Shown here: positions 8,434 to 16,967 of the stretch, piece by piece
Layout: each line of letters opens with the position of its first letter
Numbering within the stretch: position 1 is the stretch's first letter
DNA from: Chloroflexota bacterium
GTDB lineage: Bacteria > Chloroflexota > Anaerolineae > B4-G1 > SLSP01
DNA: 41,609 bases
NCBI GenBank assembly: GCA_029555965.1
Contig: JAKQHY010000181.1
Coordinates: forward strand, 1-41,609
Direction of reading: 5' to 3'
Made by a program: the position numbers and the translations under genes
Notes under the pieces: model-generated
Databases searched by the model: none
What the model saw: the letters and a program-made list of their open reading frames with translations, nothing else
What the model was told of the DNA's origin: nothing

Positions 8434-8496
8434 ACGTAAAACGTGAAACGTAAGACTTTTACGATAAAATCTTGATGTTTCACATTTACGTTTCAA
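8434..8496 (+). repeat. ACGTAAA/ACGTGAA short-unit repeat with opposing arms
   Basis: The left arm has units ACGTAAA, ACGTGAA and ACGTAAG. The right arm has GTTTCACATTTACGTTTC, its near complement. AAGACTTTTA and TAAAATCTT pair in the middle with one bulged base. The same ACGTGAA unit returns at 13788-13847. Confidence 0.7.
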
Positions 8497-8512
8497 AAAT
8501 CCAGGGTGAACG

Positions 8513-9991
8513 TTGATATTGCCACTGTTCTCTTATGTAGTCACTGCGCTCTATCTGGCGACGGTGGGCGGATTAACGATCTACGCTCTGTACGTGTTGA
8601 TCTTGATCGGGCTGTATCTGCGCCACCGACGCGACCCGGCGCCGCCGCTGCCAGACATTCCACCCGCGGCTCAGCCGTGCGTGACCGTGCAAGTGCCGCT
8701 GCGCAACGAGCCGCACGTCTGGCAGCGCATCCTCCAGGCCGTCGCCGCCTTCGATTGGCCTGCCGACCGACTGGACATTCAAATCCTGGACGATTCGGAC
8801 GACGAGACTACCGCCCTGATGCAAGCAGAGATCGCCCGGCTTCAGGCGCAGGGGACGCCGATCCGGCTGCTGCACCGCGCGCGCCCCACCGGCTACAAGG
8901 CTGGCGCGCTCGCCGAAGCGCTGCCGCAAGCGCGGGGCGAATATGTCGCCATCTTCGACGCGGACTTCTGCCCCCCGGCCGACTTTTTGCGCCGCACTGT
9001 CCCCTACCTGGCCGCCGATCCGACGCTGGCAATGGTGCAGGCGCGCTGGGGACACCTCAATGTAGATTATTCCGTCGTCACCCGCGCGCAGGCGCTCCTG
9101 CTGGATGCGCACTTCACGGTGGAACACATCGCGCGCAATCGCTCCGGGCTGCTGATGAACTTCAACGGGACGGCCGGCGTCTGGCGGCGCAGCGCGATCC
9201 TGGACGCAGGCGGCTGGCGCAGCGACACGGTCGCCGAAGACCTGGACTTGAGCTATCGCGCCCAGCTCGCCGGCTGGCGGACGCTCTACTTGCCAGACGT
9301 AGTGGCGCCCGCCGAACTGCCGCCGCTGGTCGCTACGTACCAGCAACAGCAGGCGCGTTGGGCCAAGGGCGCGATGCAGGTGTTCCGCAAGTTGGCCCGA
9401 CCTATCATCGTCTCTCCACAACTGAACTGGCGGCAAAAGGGGATGGCGCTCTTGCATCTCAACGGTTATGTTACACAGCCGTTGTTGCTGCTGCTCGTCA
9501 TCCTCACCCTGCCGATGACGGCGTATCATCCCGAATTGCCGCTCGCCGGCGCCGCCCTTAGCGTAGCCAGTGTGGTCATGCCGCTGCTGTGTTTTCTGGG
9601 GCAAGTCGCGCACTACCGCGATTGGCCGCAGCGGATTGTGTACTACCCGGTGCTAATGTTCCTGGGATTGGGGATTGCGTGGAGCACTACGCGCGGCTAT
9701 CTAGAAGGGCTGCAATCTTGGGGAGGGGAGTTTACCCGCACGCCCAAATTCAACCTGGAAACCAACGATCGGCCCCAGCGCAAACAGATACGGCCCGCCG
9801 GCGTCCCTCGTATGCTGCCGGGCGAAGTGGGGATGATGCTGTACACGGTGTTCACATTATGGCTGGCCTGTTACCTGCGCCAGTTTGGACTCATCGCCTT
9901 CAGCCTTATCTACCTGGGCGGCGCGCTTTTGGTCCTTGGCAGTAAATGGCCGGTTCTTCACTTTAAAACAAATTGGCGCGACGAGCAGTAG
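8513..9991 (+). CDS. processive GT2 glycosyltransferase (cellulose-synthase-like)
   Basis: A 492-residue membrane enzyme. One N-terminal membrane segment (about residues 5-30) is followed by the GT-A catalytic domain with the D,D,D,QxxRW set: Asp93/Asp94 (LDDSDD), Asp149-Ala-Asp151, the catalytic-base region Glu242-Asp243 (AEDLDLS) and Gln279-x-x-Arg282-Trp283. Four or five C-terminal membrane segments would form the export channel. Enzymes of this class polymerise a beta-linked polysaccharide from an NDP-sugar while passing it through the membrane. The start is a TTG at 8513 with AGGGTGA a few bases ahead; the only nearby GTG is out of frame. The stop codon lies in the loop of a terminator that serves the convergent bactofilin gene. 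Confidence 0.88.
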   Translation: MILPLFSYVVTALYLATVGGLTIYALYVLILIGLYLRHRRDPAPPLPDIPPAAQPCVTVQVPLRNEPHVWQRILQAVAAFDWPADRLDIQILDDSDDETTALMQAEIARLQAQGTPIRLLHRARPTGYKAGALAEALPQARGEYVAIFDADFCPPADFLRRTVPYLAADPTLAMVQARWGHLNVDYSVVTRAQALLLDAHFTVEHIARNRSGLLMNFNGTAGVWRRSAILDAGGWRSDTVAEDLDLSYRAQLAGWRTLYLPDVVAPAELPPLVATYQQQQARWAKGAMQVFRKLARPIIVSPQLNWRQKGMALLHLNGYVTQPLLLLLVILTLPMTAYHPELPLAGAALSVASVVMPLLCFLGQVAHYRDWPQRIVYYPVLMFLGLGIAWSTTRGYLEGLQSWGGEFTRTPKFNLETNDRPQRKQIRPAGVPRMLPGEVGMMLYTVFTLWLACYLRQFGLIAFSLIYLGGALLVLGSKWPVLHFKTNWRDEQ

Positions 9992-10010
9992 CTCGTCGCG
10001 CCAACTTTCC
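9973..10010 (-). terminator. intrinsic terminator of the bactofilin gene
   Basis: A perfect 14-bp inverted repeat (9973-9986 with 9991-10004) has a 4-base loop. Read on the minus strand it is followed by TTTGTTTTAAAG. The plus-strand side has no T run, so it mainly serves the minus strand. The stop codon of the GT2 gene is at the loop. Confidence 0.85.
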
Positions 10011-10022
10011 GATCTCGTCGCA

Positions 10023-10535
10023 TTATTTATCGGGACGCTTAGGTTCTACATCTACAACCGCACCAGCCTGGGGCGCCGCCCCACCGCCTCTGGCGGGAGG
10101 TTGCTTAGGCGCCTCGAGTTGCGGCGGCTGCATATCCTGCGGCATAAACGTCTGCCCCCGGAAGTATGCGCCTTCATTCACCAGCAAGGACTTAACGGTG
10201 AGATCACCCCACACACGCCCGGTATCCATGATTTCCACACGATTGGCGGTCACATTGCCTTGAATGGCGCCGGCCACTGAGATATTGTTCGCTTTGATTT
10301 CCGCGCGCACCTTGGCGCTCTCGGTAATGACCAAGTTGCCGGTCAACTCCACATTCCCCTCAATCACCCCATCTACCCGCAGGCCGCCATCCCCTTGAAC
10401 ATCTCCTTTGATATAAGTATTCGGCCCAATGGTAGATTCAATCGTCGTCGAGGGTGGATGCTTGCGATCACTGACCGGTGGGCTGACAGTGGGGGATGTT
10501 CCTTTAGGTTTGCTTTTTCCTCCTAAGAATGACAT
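10023..10535 (-). CDS. bactofilin
   Basis: A 170-residue bactofilin-family protein. A Pro/Ser/Lys-rich N-terminal tail (1-30) is followed by the right-handed beta-helix core (about 33-125) with regular hydrophobic and glycine steps such as IKGDVQGDGGLRVDGVIEGNV and AEIKANNISVAGAIQGNVTA. A Pro-rich C-terminal tail (about 130-170) completes it. Bactofilins self-assemble into membrane-associated filaments that place cell-wall or polysaccharide machinery. AAGGAGG stands ahead of the ATG. The gene has its own promoter about 90 bases upstream and a strong terminator. The neighbouring GT2 synthase and DUF2723 protein suggest work at the cell envelope. Confidence 0.92.
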   Translation of the reverse strand: MSFLGGKSKPKGTSPTVSPPVSDRKHPPSTTIESTIGPNTYIKGDVQGDGGLRVDGVIEGNVELTGNLVITESAKVRAEIKANNISVAGAIQGNVTANRVEIMDTGRVWGDLTVKSLLVNEGAYFRGQTFMPQDMQPPQLEAPKQPPARGGGAAPQAGAVVDVEPKRPDK

Positions 10536-10625
10536 CTAAAACCTCCTTAAAAGTGTATTCCTTGTTCTTAGTGGTCTCAACCCCTGACCGGAATCAAAAT
10601 GTGATACCTGCCCCGGTCAAGCCTT

Positions 10626-10653
10626 ATCATAACCAAGCTATACAGTTTGTCAA
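10626..10653 (-). promoter_or_regulatory. sigma70-type promoter of the bactofilin gene
   Basis: On the minus strand, a perfect TTGACA (10653-10648) is followed after 16 bases by TATGAT (10631-10626). It overlaps the last codon of the DUF4446 gene. The leader would be about 85 bases and begins with an inverted repeat TGACCGG/CCGGTCA (10585-10619), which could fold at the 5' end. Confidence 0.7.
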
Positions 10654-11153
10654 ACGTCCGCTTGGTTCCCCTTTCCTTCCAGCACCTGCCGCGCTAACCC
10701 CAGTGCCTGCTGCTCCTCCGCGCTGAAGCCATACCCGGCCTGCCACTGCTTCAACGCCTTGGCGTAGACGCGCGTATCCGCCCGCGAGTGGAGTCCGCTC
10801 AACATCACGCCGCTGCCCTCCACATCCACCAGAGCCAGTGAAAAGCTCTGATCGCCGGCGACATTCTCAAACGCATCATACCGCACAACGCCATACCCCT
10901 GGATAGTGTGAGGCAGGGCTTGCAATAAGCGCGTCATAGCCGCCTCCATTTCTACAACCTGACTCTCACGGGCTTCCAACCGGGTCAAAAGCTGCACAAT
11001 GGTTGCCTGATCGGTTTCCTCGGCCAACGCGAGAATCTTCTGATAACGCGCATCCAATGCCTTGGTTCGCTGCTCCACTGAATAAATCCAGTACGCAACC
11101 ACCAGCAGTAAAACAGTGGACGCAATCACCCAGGGAATCAATAACCAATTCAT
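10650..11153 (-). CDS. DUF4446 family protein
   Basis: A 167-residue protein. One N-terminal membrane segment (about residues 4-24) is followed by a helical, probably coiled-coil stretch (about 27-85) and a C-terminal domain with the family pattern VRYDAFENVAGDQSFSLAL, VMLSGLHSRADTRVYAK and LSAEEQQA-like GFSAEEQQAL. These match the DUF4446 family, common in Firmicutes and Chloroflexota and without known function. It lies in a minus-strand row between the DUF2723 protein and the bactofilin. A short repeat separates it from the former, so cotranscription is possible but unproven. Confidence 0.82.
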   Translation of the reverse strand: MNWLLIPWVIASTVLLLVVAYWIYSVEQRTKALDARYQKILALAEETDQATIVQLLTRLEARESQVVEMEAAMTRLLQALPHTIQGYGVVRYDAFENVAGDQSFSLALVDVEGSGVMLSGLHSRADTRVYAKALKQWQAGYGFSAEEQQALGLARQVLEGKGNQADV

Positions 11154-11172
11154 AATGCCTCCCAGATCATAA

Positions 11173-11227
11173 CGAATAGCGAATTACGAATACCAGAATG
11201 TAATTCGTAATTCGTGATTCGTAATTC
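11173..11227 (+). repeat. GAATTAC heptamer repeat with opposing arms
   Basis: The left arm (11173-11193) has CGAATAG, CGAATTA and CGAATAC. The right arm (11200-11227) has four GTAATTC/GTGATTC heptamers, the complement of the left. It folds into a hairpin between two minus-strand genes. The same heptamer occurs at 3553 and 16968. Confidence 0.85.
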
Positions 11228-11229
11228 AA

Positions 11230-13677
11230 TCACGGCTCAACCATCACCGGCCCTAAGATCAACCGGTCCCCCACCATTGTACCCGCAAAATTGAATTGGG
11301 GAATCCGACGGACGCTGCCCATCTCATACATCCCCACCTCCAGCCAGTATTGGCCCGGCGGTGTCCCATCGGGGATCACGAGACGATAGGGATCGATCAC
11401 CTGCTGGCCTTCCAGCCACTTGGGGAACCACAGATAGGATGGGAACGCGCCGCCCAACGGCGTGTAATCGTGCCCCGCCCACGGCGTCCCGCCCGCGTCT
11501 ATCAGGTGGATGAAGACGGTGTAGCTGGTGCGTGGACGCGCCAACGCCCGCCAGGTCAGCGTCAGATGGAGCGGCTGCCCGGCCTTGACCGGCAGCGGCT
11601 CCTCCCACAGCCCCTGCCGCAGCGCGAGGCCAACGCGCGCGCGGGCGGCTACCAGCGCCACGTCGTTGCCGAGGTTGGTCAGCGCGTGCAACAGGACGGC
11701 GCTTTCACGCGCGGCGCGCATAGCAGACGAGACGGTTAACATCCCTAGCGATAGCGACGATTCGTCACCCGCCAACGGCAGCGTAGCGACGCCCGCAGTC
11801 ATATCGGTGTAGCCGAGGGTCAGCGGATACGTTCCCGGCGACAATGAATAGGGGACAAAGACTTCGTACCGTTCCACAATGATCTCGCCGGGCCGCCAAC
11901 CGGGTGTGAGATGCCGACTGTCCGTCGTCCACCGTTGTTCGATGTCGCCGAGGCGCGCGTAGGGCATTAAGATGGCCGTCTGCGTCGCGGCGACGCGCGC
12001 GTAGAGGATCACCGGGATCACGCTGCCTTGCGCGGTCGCCGTTACCGGCAAATCGTAGCCCAACAGCTCCAGCCGCCCATCCACCCACACGTCCTTGAGG
12101 GGATATTGCGGTGCGACCGGATCGAGGGCTGGCGGCTCCAGGACGCGCCACAAGTCGCCCTCTGGCCGCAGGCGAAAGCCCAAATCGCGGATGTCGCGCC
12201 GGTAGTTGGAGAGGTACACCGGACCGCGCGCCAAGCTGCCGAACACCGCCTCCGGCCAGGGCAACGCGCCGGTGACGTACACCGGACGCAAATCCGCCTC
12301 GGCCACCGTCACGCCTTCTACGTAGGTGTGGTAGAAGTATGGCGTGAGATGTTCCCAGTCCGACACAAAGGCGGCGCCCTCCTCTTTCCCCTGGAAGCGG
12401 GCGAACAGGCGCGCAATGAAGTCGTCGGCGTCCGTCCACGCGCGCAGCGAGACGCGAGGGGCGTTGTGAATCACCGTCCCCGTCGGCAGCGCCAGCAACG
12501 CGAGCGCGGCCAGGGTTGTCACCCGGCGTCCCCAGCGGAAGGACGCCTGTTCCAGCAACCACGCCATCCCCAGGCCCACCGGCACGGCCAGCGCGCCAAA
12601 GACGTGGAGCAAATAGGCCATCACATCCTGCACGGAGTTGAGCGTGAAGAGCATATGCCCGCCGAGGAACAGTCCCCACAGCAGCGCGAAGTGGGAACGC
12701 CGCCGCGCCAGCACCACGAGGCCGATGCCCATCACAAGGAGCAACGGCCAGGCATATTGCAGGCGCAGCAGCGTCCAGAAGACGCGCACGCGATCCCACT
12801 GCTCGGCCGGCCCAAAGTGAAACAGATTCACGCGCAATCCCTGGGCTGTGGCGTGACGGAGAAAGCCCTCCCAGGTGCGCATGTCCGTCGGGCCAAAGGG
12901 GACATCAGGGCTGCGGAGGGGAAAGTAGAGCCAGGGCGCGAGGCCCGCCAAACCGGATAGGACAAAGAGAATCAGCGTCTTGGGTTGCGTTAAAATTCTT
13001 GGGCGCGTGATCAGAATAAAAATGGCATAAGCCGGAAGTCCCCAAACGGTGATGGGATGGTGCGCCACGCCAATCCCGCAGAAGCACGCCAGCGCGTAGA
13101 GCCAGCGGTCGCGGCCCGTAACGTGCCAGCGCCCCAGCAGCCAGAGCTGCGTCATTGTCAACGCCAGGCTGACGATGTGGGCGTTGGCGTGAACGCTGTG
13201 CTGCCATACGTCCGCCGAAGCCGCCAGGGACGCCGCCGCCCCCGTTGCTGCTACGAGAAGCCACGCCCCCTCTCCCTGCGCCTCTGCTCCCTCGCCTCCC
13301 TGCTCCTCAGCTCCCCCGCACCCCTGTCCGACATCCCGCACCATCAACCAAACCCGGCTCACGGCCCACGCGCCGGCGGCTCCCGCCAGAATGTTCGTCC
13401 GCCACGCCCAGCTTCCCAGGGCAAAAATCCGCTGCCAGACGCCGGCCAGCAAGGTATAGAAAGCGTAACCGGGAGGATGCGCAATGCCCCAAATCGCCGG
13501 AATGAATTGGTACTCGGAAGGGTCGCCGAAGATCGTGCCGGGCGCCGCTGTGAGGATGTAGAGCAGCCACACCGCCGCGAAGACGGCCCATGGCAGGCAG
13601 GTCGCCCATCTCGTCATGCGCAGGCTGTACGCTTTATCACGAATTACTGATTTCTGATCACTGTTTACCATTGCCAT
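11230..13677 (-). CDS. DUF2723/GT39-like polytopic membrane glycosyltransferase
   Basis: A protein of up to 815 residues. The first half (to about residue 410) has ten or more membrane segments. The first periplasmic loop reads TAAPGTIFGDPSEYQFIPAIWGIAHPPGYAFYTLL, where the acidic GDPSE and the HPPGYP-like motif mark DUF2723 proteins, relatives of O-mannosyltransferases using lipid-linked sugar donors. The C-terminal half is soluble, probably extracytoplasmic and beta-rich. It may glycosylate proteins or glycans outside the membrane. The start is uncertain. The ATG at 13677 lies only 11 bases after a TATAAT box, giving almost no leader, and residues 1-20 come from repeat-like DNA. The ATG at 13617 (MTRWATCLPW) is a good alternative. 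Neither has a clear Shine-Dalgarno sequence. Confidence 0.82.
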   Translation of the reverse strand: MAMVNSDQKSVIRDKAYSLRMTRWATCLPWAVFAAVWLLYILTAAPGTIFGDPSEYQFIPAIWGIAHPPGYAFYTLLAGVWQRIFALGSWAWRTNILAGAAGAWAVSRVWLMVRDVGQGCGGAEEQGGEGAEAQGEGAWLLVAATGAAASLAASADVWQHSVHANAHIVSLALTMTQLWLLGRWHVTGRDRWLYALACFCGIGVAHHPITVWGLPAYAIFILITRPRILTQPKTLILFVLSGLAGLAPWLYFPLRSPDVPFGPTDMRTWEGFLRHATAQGLRVNLFHFGPAEQWDRVRVFWTLLRLQYAWPLLLVMGIGLVVLARRRSHFALLWGLFLGGHMLFTLNSVQDVMAYLLHVFGALAVPVGLGMAWLLEQASFRWGRRVTTLAALALLALPTGTVIHNAPRVSLRAWTDADDFIARLFARFQGKEEGAAFVSDWEHLTPYFYHTYVEGVTVAEADLRPVYVTGALPWPEAVFGSLARGPVYLSNYRRDIRDLGFRLRPEGDLWRVLEPPALDPVAPQYPLKDVWVDGRLELLGYDLPVTATAQGSVIPVILYARVAATQTAILMPYARLGDIEQRWTTDSRHLTPGWRPGEIIVERYEVFVPYSLSPGTYPLTLGYTDMTAGVATLPLAGDESSLSLGMLTVSSAMRAARESAVLLHALTNLGNDVALVAARARVGLALRQGLWEEPLPVKAGQPLHLTLTWRALARPRTSYTVFIHLIDAGGTPWAGHDYTPLGGAFPSYLWFPKWLEGQQVIDPYRLVIPDGTPPGQYWLEVGMYEMGSVRRIPQFNFAGTMVGDRLILGPVMVEP

Positions 13678-13688
13678 TTGACGAAGGC

Positions 13689-13717
13689 ATTATAGCGCGT
13701 TTCGGGCAAAACGTCTA
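13689..13717 (-). promoter_or_regulatory. putative promoter of the DUF2723 gene
   Basis: On the minus strand, TAGACG (13717-13712), a 17-base spacer and a perfect TATAAT (13694-13689). The -35 matches four of six consensus bases. The expected start of transcription is within about five bases of the ATG at 13677. Confidence 0.5.
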
Positions 13718-13728
13718 CCGGGTAAAGG

Positions 13729-13756
13729 TTGCGTTATTGCTCCTCTGTCTTATAAT
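13729..13756 (+). promoter_or_regulatory. putative promoter of the metalloprotease gene
   Basis: TTGCGT (13729-13734), a 16-base spacer and TATAAT (13751-13756). TCTCA and TGAGA form a short inverted repeat just downstream. The transcript would then carry the hairpin repeat at 13788-13847 in its leader of about 145 bases. Confidence 0.5.
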
Positions 13757-13787
13757 CTCAGTTACATCTTGAGATTGTACTTTATCA

Positions 13788-13847
13788 TGAAACGTGAAAC
13801 GTGAAGCGTGAAGCCTGCGTAATAGGATCATCACGTTTCACGTTTCA
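13788..13847 (+). repeat. TGAAACG heptamer repeat forming a 17-bp hairpin
   Basis: The left arm (13788-13804) and right arm (13831-13847) are perfectly complementary over 17 bases, with each arm made of heptamers (TGAAACG and its complement). Degenerate units flank both arms. It lies in the probable leader of the metalloprotease gene. Confidence 0.85.
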
Positions 13848-13906
13848 CGTTTTACATATCCAGAAGGGGTATTGTCTGGATTCGCTTACCATAGGGAGAA
13901 ATAACG

Positions 13907-16066
13907 ATGGAAGAACAACAAAAGACTTGGATTTACGGTGGGATTGCGGTCGTGTTAGTCCTTTTGCTCGTATGCACCTGCTGTACCTGCGGGGGATTGG
14001 CGTTTTGGGCCTTCGCCGCCAGCAACCCGCAGCCATATCCCACGCCCGATCTTGACTTCGAGTGGGACATCACTCCTGAACCCGACTACGAGTGGGATGT
14101 CACCCCTGAGCCGGGGGAAACGCCTACCGGCCCGGATAATCCCCCCGCTACCCCTGCGCCTCCGACAACCGGCCCCATACCGGATGAAGCCGCAGAAACC
14201 CTTGCAGCCCTCGACACGGCTATCATCCCGGATTCCGACTTGCACGAGTTAGGAATTCGCTTCCTGGGTGTAGACCCGAATACCTCGCGCACCCGTTCCG
14301 AACCCAACCCTGATTATCCCGTCGGCACACGGCGGGTTTTCTACGCCTCGGATGTGGATAACGACGAACAGTTTGAAGTCACCGCCGTCCTCGTCTACAA
14401 AACGGAACATATATATATGTGGGTGGAGGAAGGAGCCAACGTCAACGAGAAGCGGATCCGCGAGGCCGCGGATCTGTTTGAAGAGCATACCTACCCCACC
14501 AACCGGGAGTTTTTCGGGACGGAGTGGACCCCCGGCGTGGACAATGATCCGCACTTGAGCGTGTTGCACGCCTATGGGCTGGGTAGCACAGTTGCAGGGT
14601 ACTTTTCCAGCGCCGATTCTTACGTCCAGGAGGTGCGTTCGGACTCGAATGAAATGGAGATGTTCTATATCCACCTCGGCAACAATACCATTGGCAATGA
14701 CTTCTACAACGGCGTACTGGCGCACGAGTTCCAACACATGATCCACTGGTACAACGACAAAAACGAAGACACCTGGATTAACGAGGGCTGCTCCGAGCTG
14801 GCGATGGAGTTGAACAACCGAGCGCATCCCGGCGGCCATTACGACGTCGGCGGCAGCGAGTATTCGTATCTGCTCGACCCCGACACGCAGCTCACGACCT
14901 GGCCGGAGGGAACGGCCGGGGATGCGTCAGCCCACTACGGCGGCGCTTACCTGTTTATGAGCTATTTCCTGGAACGCTTCGGTGAAGACGCCACCAAAGC
15001 CCTGGTCTCGCATGACGAGAATGGGATGAGAAGTGTAGACGCTGTACTCCAGGAAGACCTGGAACTCTCCTTCAGCCATAAGGACATATTTGCCGATTGG
15101 ATCATCGCCAATTTGTTGGATACGCCCCAAGTAGGGGAAGGCCAGTACGACTACAGCGAGATTGATGTGAGCTCGCCGCGTATGGACAAGACCTATAGCA
15201 CCAGCAACTATCCCGCCGACCGGCGCGGCACCGTTCGACAATACGGCGTGGACTATGTTGAAGTCAATAGCAGCCAGCCACTACGCTTCACCTTCACGGG
15301 CGCGAGCCAGGCGAAGTTGATGGACACAGACGCACATAGCGGTCAATATCTGTGGTGGTCTAATCGCTCCGATGAATCCGACGCCCGCCTGACCCGCATC
15401 GTAGATTTGACCGGCGCGAGTTCCGCCGAGTTGCAGTTCTGGAGTTGGTACCACATCGAAGAGGATTGGGACTACGCCTATGTGGTGGTGGGAACCAGCG
15501 ATAGCGGCGTTATCACTGCGGAAGACGTGAGCAACCCCGAGAAGGCTAAGTACCTTCACTGGAGCATTTTGGATGACAGCGGTTTGAAATGTACCACAGC
15601 GAACCCTAACAACAACAACTTCGGCTGCGGGCTTACCGGCGAAAGCGGGCGTTGGACACAACTAAAAGCCGATCTGAGCGACTACGCCGGGCAACAGATC
15701 GCGGTGCGCTTTGAGTATATTACCGACGCCGCCGTCAACCAATCCGGGTTTGCCCTGGATGACGTGGAGATCGTAGTAGATGGTCAGACGGTCTTTGCTG
15801 ACGATATGGAAAACGCGACAACCGATGGTTGGATCGCTGAAGGTTTTGTCCGCCACGCCAATGTCCTGCCACAGGAATGGATCGTCCAACTGGTCACGTA
15901 CGGCGACGAGACCGAAGTGCAGCGGCTTCTGATGGCCGACGGCGTCAGCGGCGAATGGGTCATCCCCTTCAGCGCGCAAATGGACAAAGCGGTCATCACC
16001 ATCTCCGCCCTTGCGCCGGTGACAACGGAGTCGGCCAAGTATCAGTTTGCGTTAGAGCAGGAGTAA
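13907..16066 (+). CDS. membrane-anchored zinc metalloprotease, M6/immune-inhibitor-A-like
   Basis: A 719-residue protein. It has a short cytoplasmic start, a membrane segment (about residues 9-38) containing the cysteine cluster CTCCTC, and a Pro/acidic stalk with a near repeat (EWDITPEPDY, EWDVTPEPG). The catalytic domain has HEFQHMIHW (His273, Glu274, His277) and, 16 residues on, WINEGCSELA, where Glu293 is the likely third zinc ligand. The C-terminal part (about 450-640) resembles the beta-sandwich of immune inhibitor A peptidases (LWWSNRSDESDARLTR, then SWYHIEEDWDYAYV). It probably acts outside the cell while tethered to the membrane. AGGGAG stands ahead of the ATG. Target proteins are unknown; the exact peptidase family (M6 or M30) is uncertain. 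Confidence 0.82.
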   Translation: MEEQQKTWIYGGIAVVLVLLLVCTCCTCGGLAFWAFAASNPQPYPTPDLDFEWDITPEPDYEWDVTPEPGETPTGPDNPPATPAPPTTGPIPDEAAETLAALDTAIIPDSDLHELGIRFLGVDPNTSRTRSEPNPDYPVGTRRVFYASDVDNDEQFEVTAVLVYKTEHIYMWVEEGANVNEKRIREAADLFEEHTYPTNREFFGTEWTPGVDNDPHLSVLHAYGLGSTVAGYFSSADSYVQEVRSDSNEMEMFYIHLGNNTIGNDFYNGVLAHEFQHMIHWYNDKNEDTWINEGCSELAMELNNRAHPGGHYDVGGSEYSYLLDPDTQLTTWPEGTAGDASAHYGGAYLFMSYFLERFGEDATKALVSHDENGMRSVDAVLQEDLELSFSHKDIFADWIIANLLDTPQVGEGQYDYSEIDVSSPRMDKTYSTSNYPADRRGTVRQYGVDYVEVNSSQPLRFTFTGASQAKLMDTDAHSGQYLWWSNRSDESDARLTRIVDLTGASSAELQFWSWYHIEEDWDYAYVVVGTSDSGVITAEDVSNPEKAKYLHWSILDDSGLKCTTANPNNNNFGCGLTGESGRWTQLKADLSDYAGQQIAVRFEYITDAAVNQSGFALDDVEIVVDGQTVFADDMENATTDGWIAEGFVRHANVLPQEWIVQLVTYGDETEVQRLLMADGVSGEWVIPFSAQMDKAVITISALAPVTTESAKYQFALEQE

Positions 16067-16080
16067 TTCCACTGAAAAAA

Positions 16081-16146
16081 GGGGAGTGGGGATTAGGGAT
16101 CGGGGGATTGGGCTAGAAACCCCATCCCCACTCCCCAATCCCTCTC
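16081..16146 (+). repeat. GGGGAGTGGGGATT-type repeat with opposing arms
   Basis: GGGGAGTGGGGAT (16081-16093) pairs perfectly with ATCCCCACTCCCC (16124-16136). Related units GATTAGGGATC and GGGATTGGG fill the middle. The sequence is akin to the repeat at 36933-37001. It fills the gap before murI. Confidence 0.8.
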
Positions 16147-16159
16147 TTGAGAAACTACT

Positions 16160-16960
16160 ATGACACTATCCGACTCCCCCCTGGGTATCCTCGATTCTGG
16201 CGTCGGCGGACTTTCCGTCTGGCGTGAAATTGTGCGGCAGTTGCCCCACGAGGACACGCTGTACTTCGCCGATCAGGGACACATTCCTTACGGCGCGCAC
16301 ACGCTGGAAGAGGTGCGCGGGTTTGCCGCGCAGGCCGGGCGCTTCTTGCTGGATCACAACGCCAAGCTCATCGTCGTGGCCTGCAATGCGGCCTCCGGGG
16401 CGGCGCTCCACTATCTACGGGAAACATTCCCCACCACCCCCTTCGTGGGGATGGAGCCGGCGGTCAAACCGGCCGCCGAACACACGCATACCGGCGTTGT
16501 GGGTGTAATCGCCACGCCGGTCACGTTCCACGGCGACCTCTTCCAGACCCTGGCCGCGCGCTTCGCCGCCGACGTGACGCTGCACACGCAGCCCTGTCCC
16601 GGCCTCGTCGAGGCCGTCGAAGCCGGCGCGCTCGATACGCCCGAAACCGAGGCGCTACTGCGGCGCTACCTCACGCCGCTGCTCGACGCCGGCATTGACC
16701 AGCTCGTACTCGGCTGCACCCACTACCCTTTCCTCAGCGACGCCATCCGCCAGATCATCGGCCCGGACGTGGCCCTGATCGATCCAGCCCCCGCCGTCGC
16801 AAGGCAGGTCGCGCGCGTGTTGCAGCAGCGCGGACTCAGCGCGTCGCCCACCGACCGCCTGCGGCGACACCACTTCTACACCAGCGGCGACGCGGCGCAG
16901 TTAGCGGCGCAGGCTCGCGCCCTCGTCGGCTATACAGGCCTCGTCACAAAGGCGAGTTAG
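16160..16960 (+). CDS. murI: glutamate racemase
   Basis: A 266-residue protein with all hallmarks of MurI. The N-terminus is PLGILDSGVGGLSVWREI, followed by YFADQGHIPYG and the two catalytic cysteines: Cys75 in ACNAAS (usually CNTAS) and Cys186 in LGCTHYPFL. The conserved HTQPCPGLVEAVE lies between them. It interconverts L- and D-glutamate in the cytoplasm to supply peptidoglycan synthesis. The change of Thr to Ala next to Cys75 is modest and need not harm activity. The ribosome binding site is weak. A repeat hairpin precedes it, so it may be transcribed with the protease gene or alone. Confidence 0.95.
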   Translation: MTLSDSPLGILDSGVGGLSVWREIVRQLPHEDTLYFADQGHIPYGAHTLEEVRGFAAQAGRFLLDHNAKLIVVACNAASGAALHYLRETFPTTPFVGMEPAVKPAAEHTHTGVVGVIATPVTFHGDLFQTLAARFAADVTLHTQPCPGLVEAVEAGALDTPETEALLRRYLTPLLDAGIDQLVLGCTHYPFLSDAIRQIIGPDVALIDPAPAVARQVARVLQQRGLSASPTDRLRRHHFYTSGDAAQLAAQARALVGYTGLVTKAS

Positions 16961-16967
16961 GAGTTGC

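Noticed and set aside
8573-9613. Minus-strand frame of 346 codons
   Set aside because: It is a shadow of the GT2 gene: rich in Arg, Gln, Gly and Val from GC-rich third positions, with no motif.
12028-12960. Plus-strand frame of 310 codons
   Set aside because: Antisense to the DUF2723 gene, with composition typical of an antisense frame.
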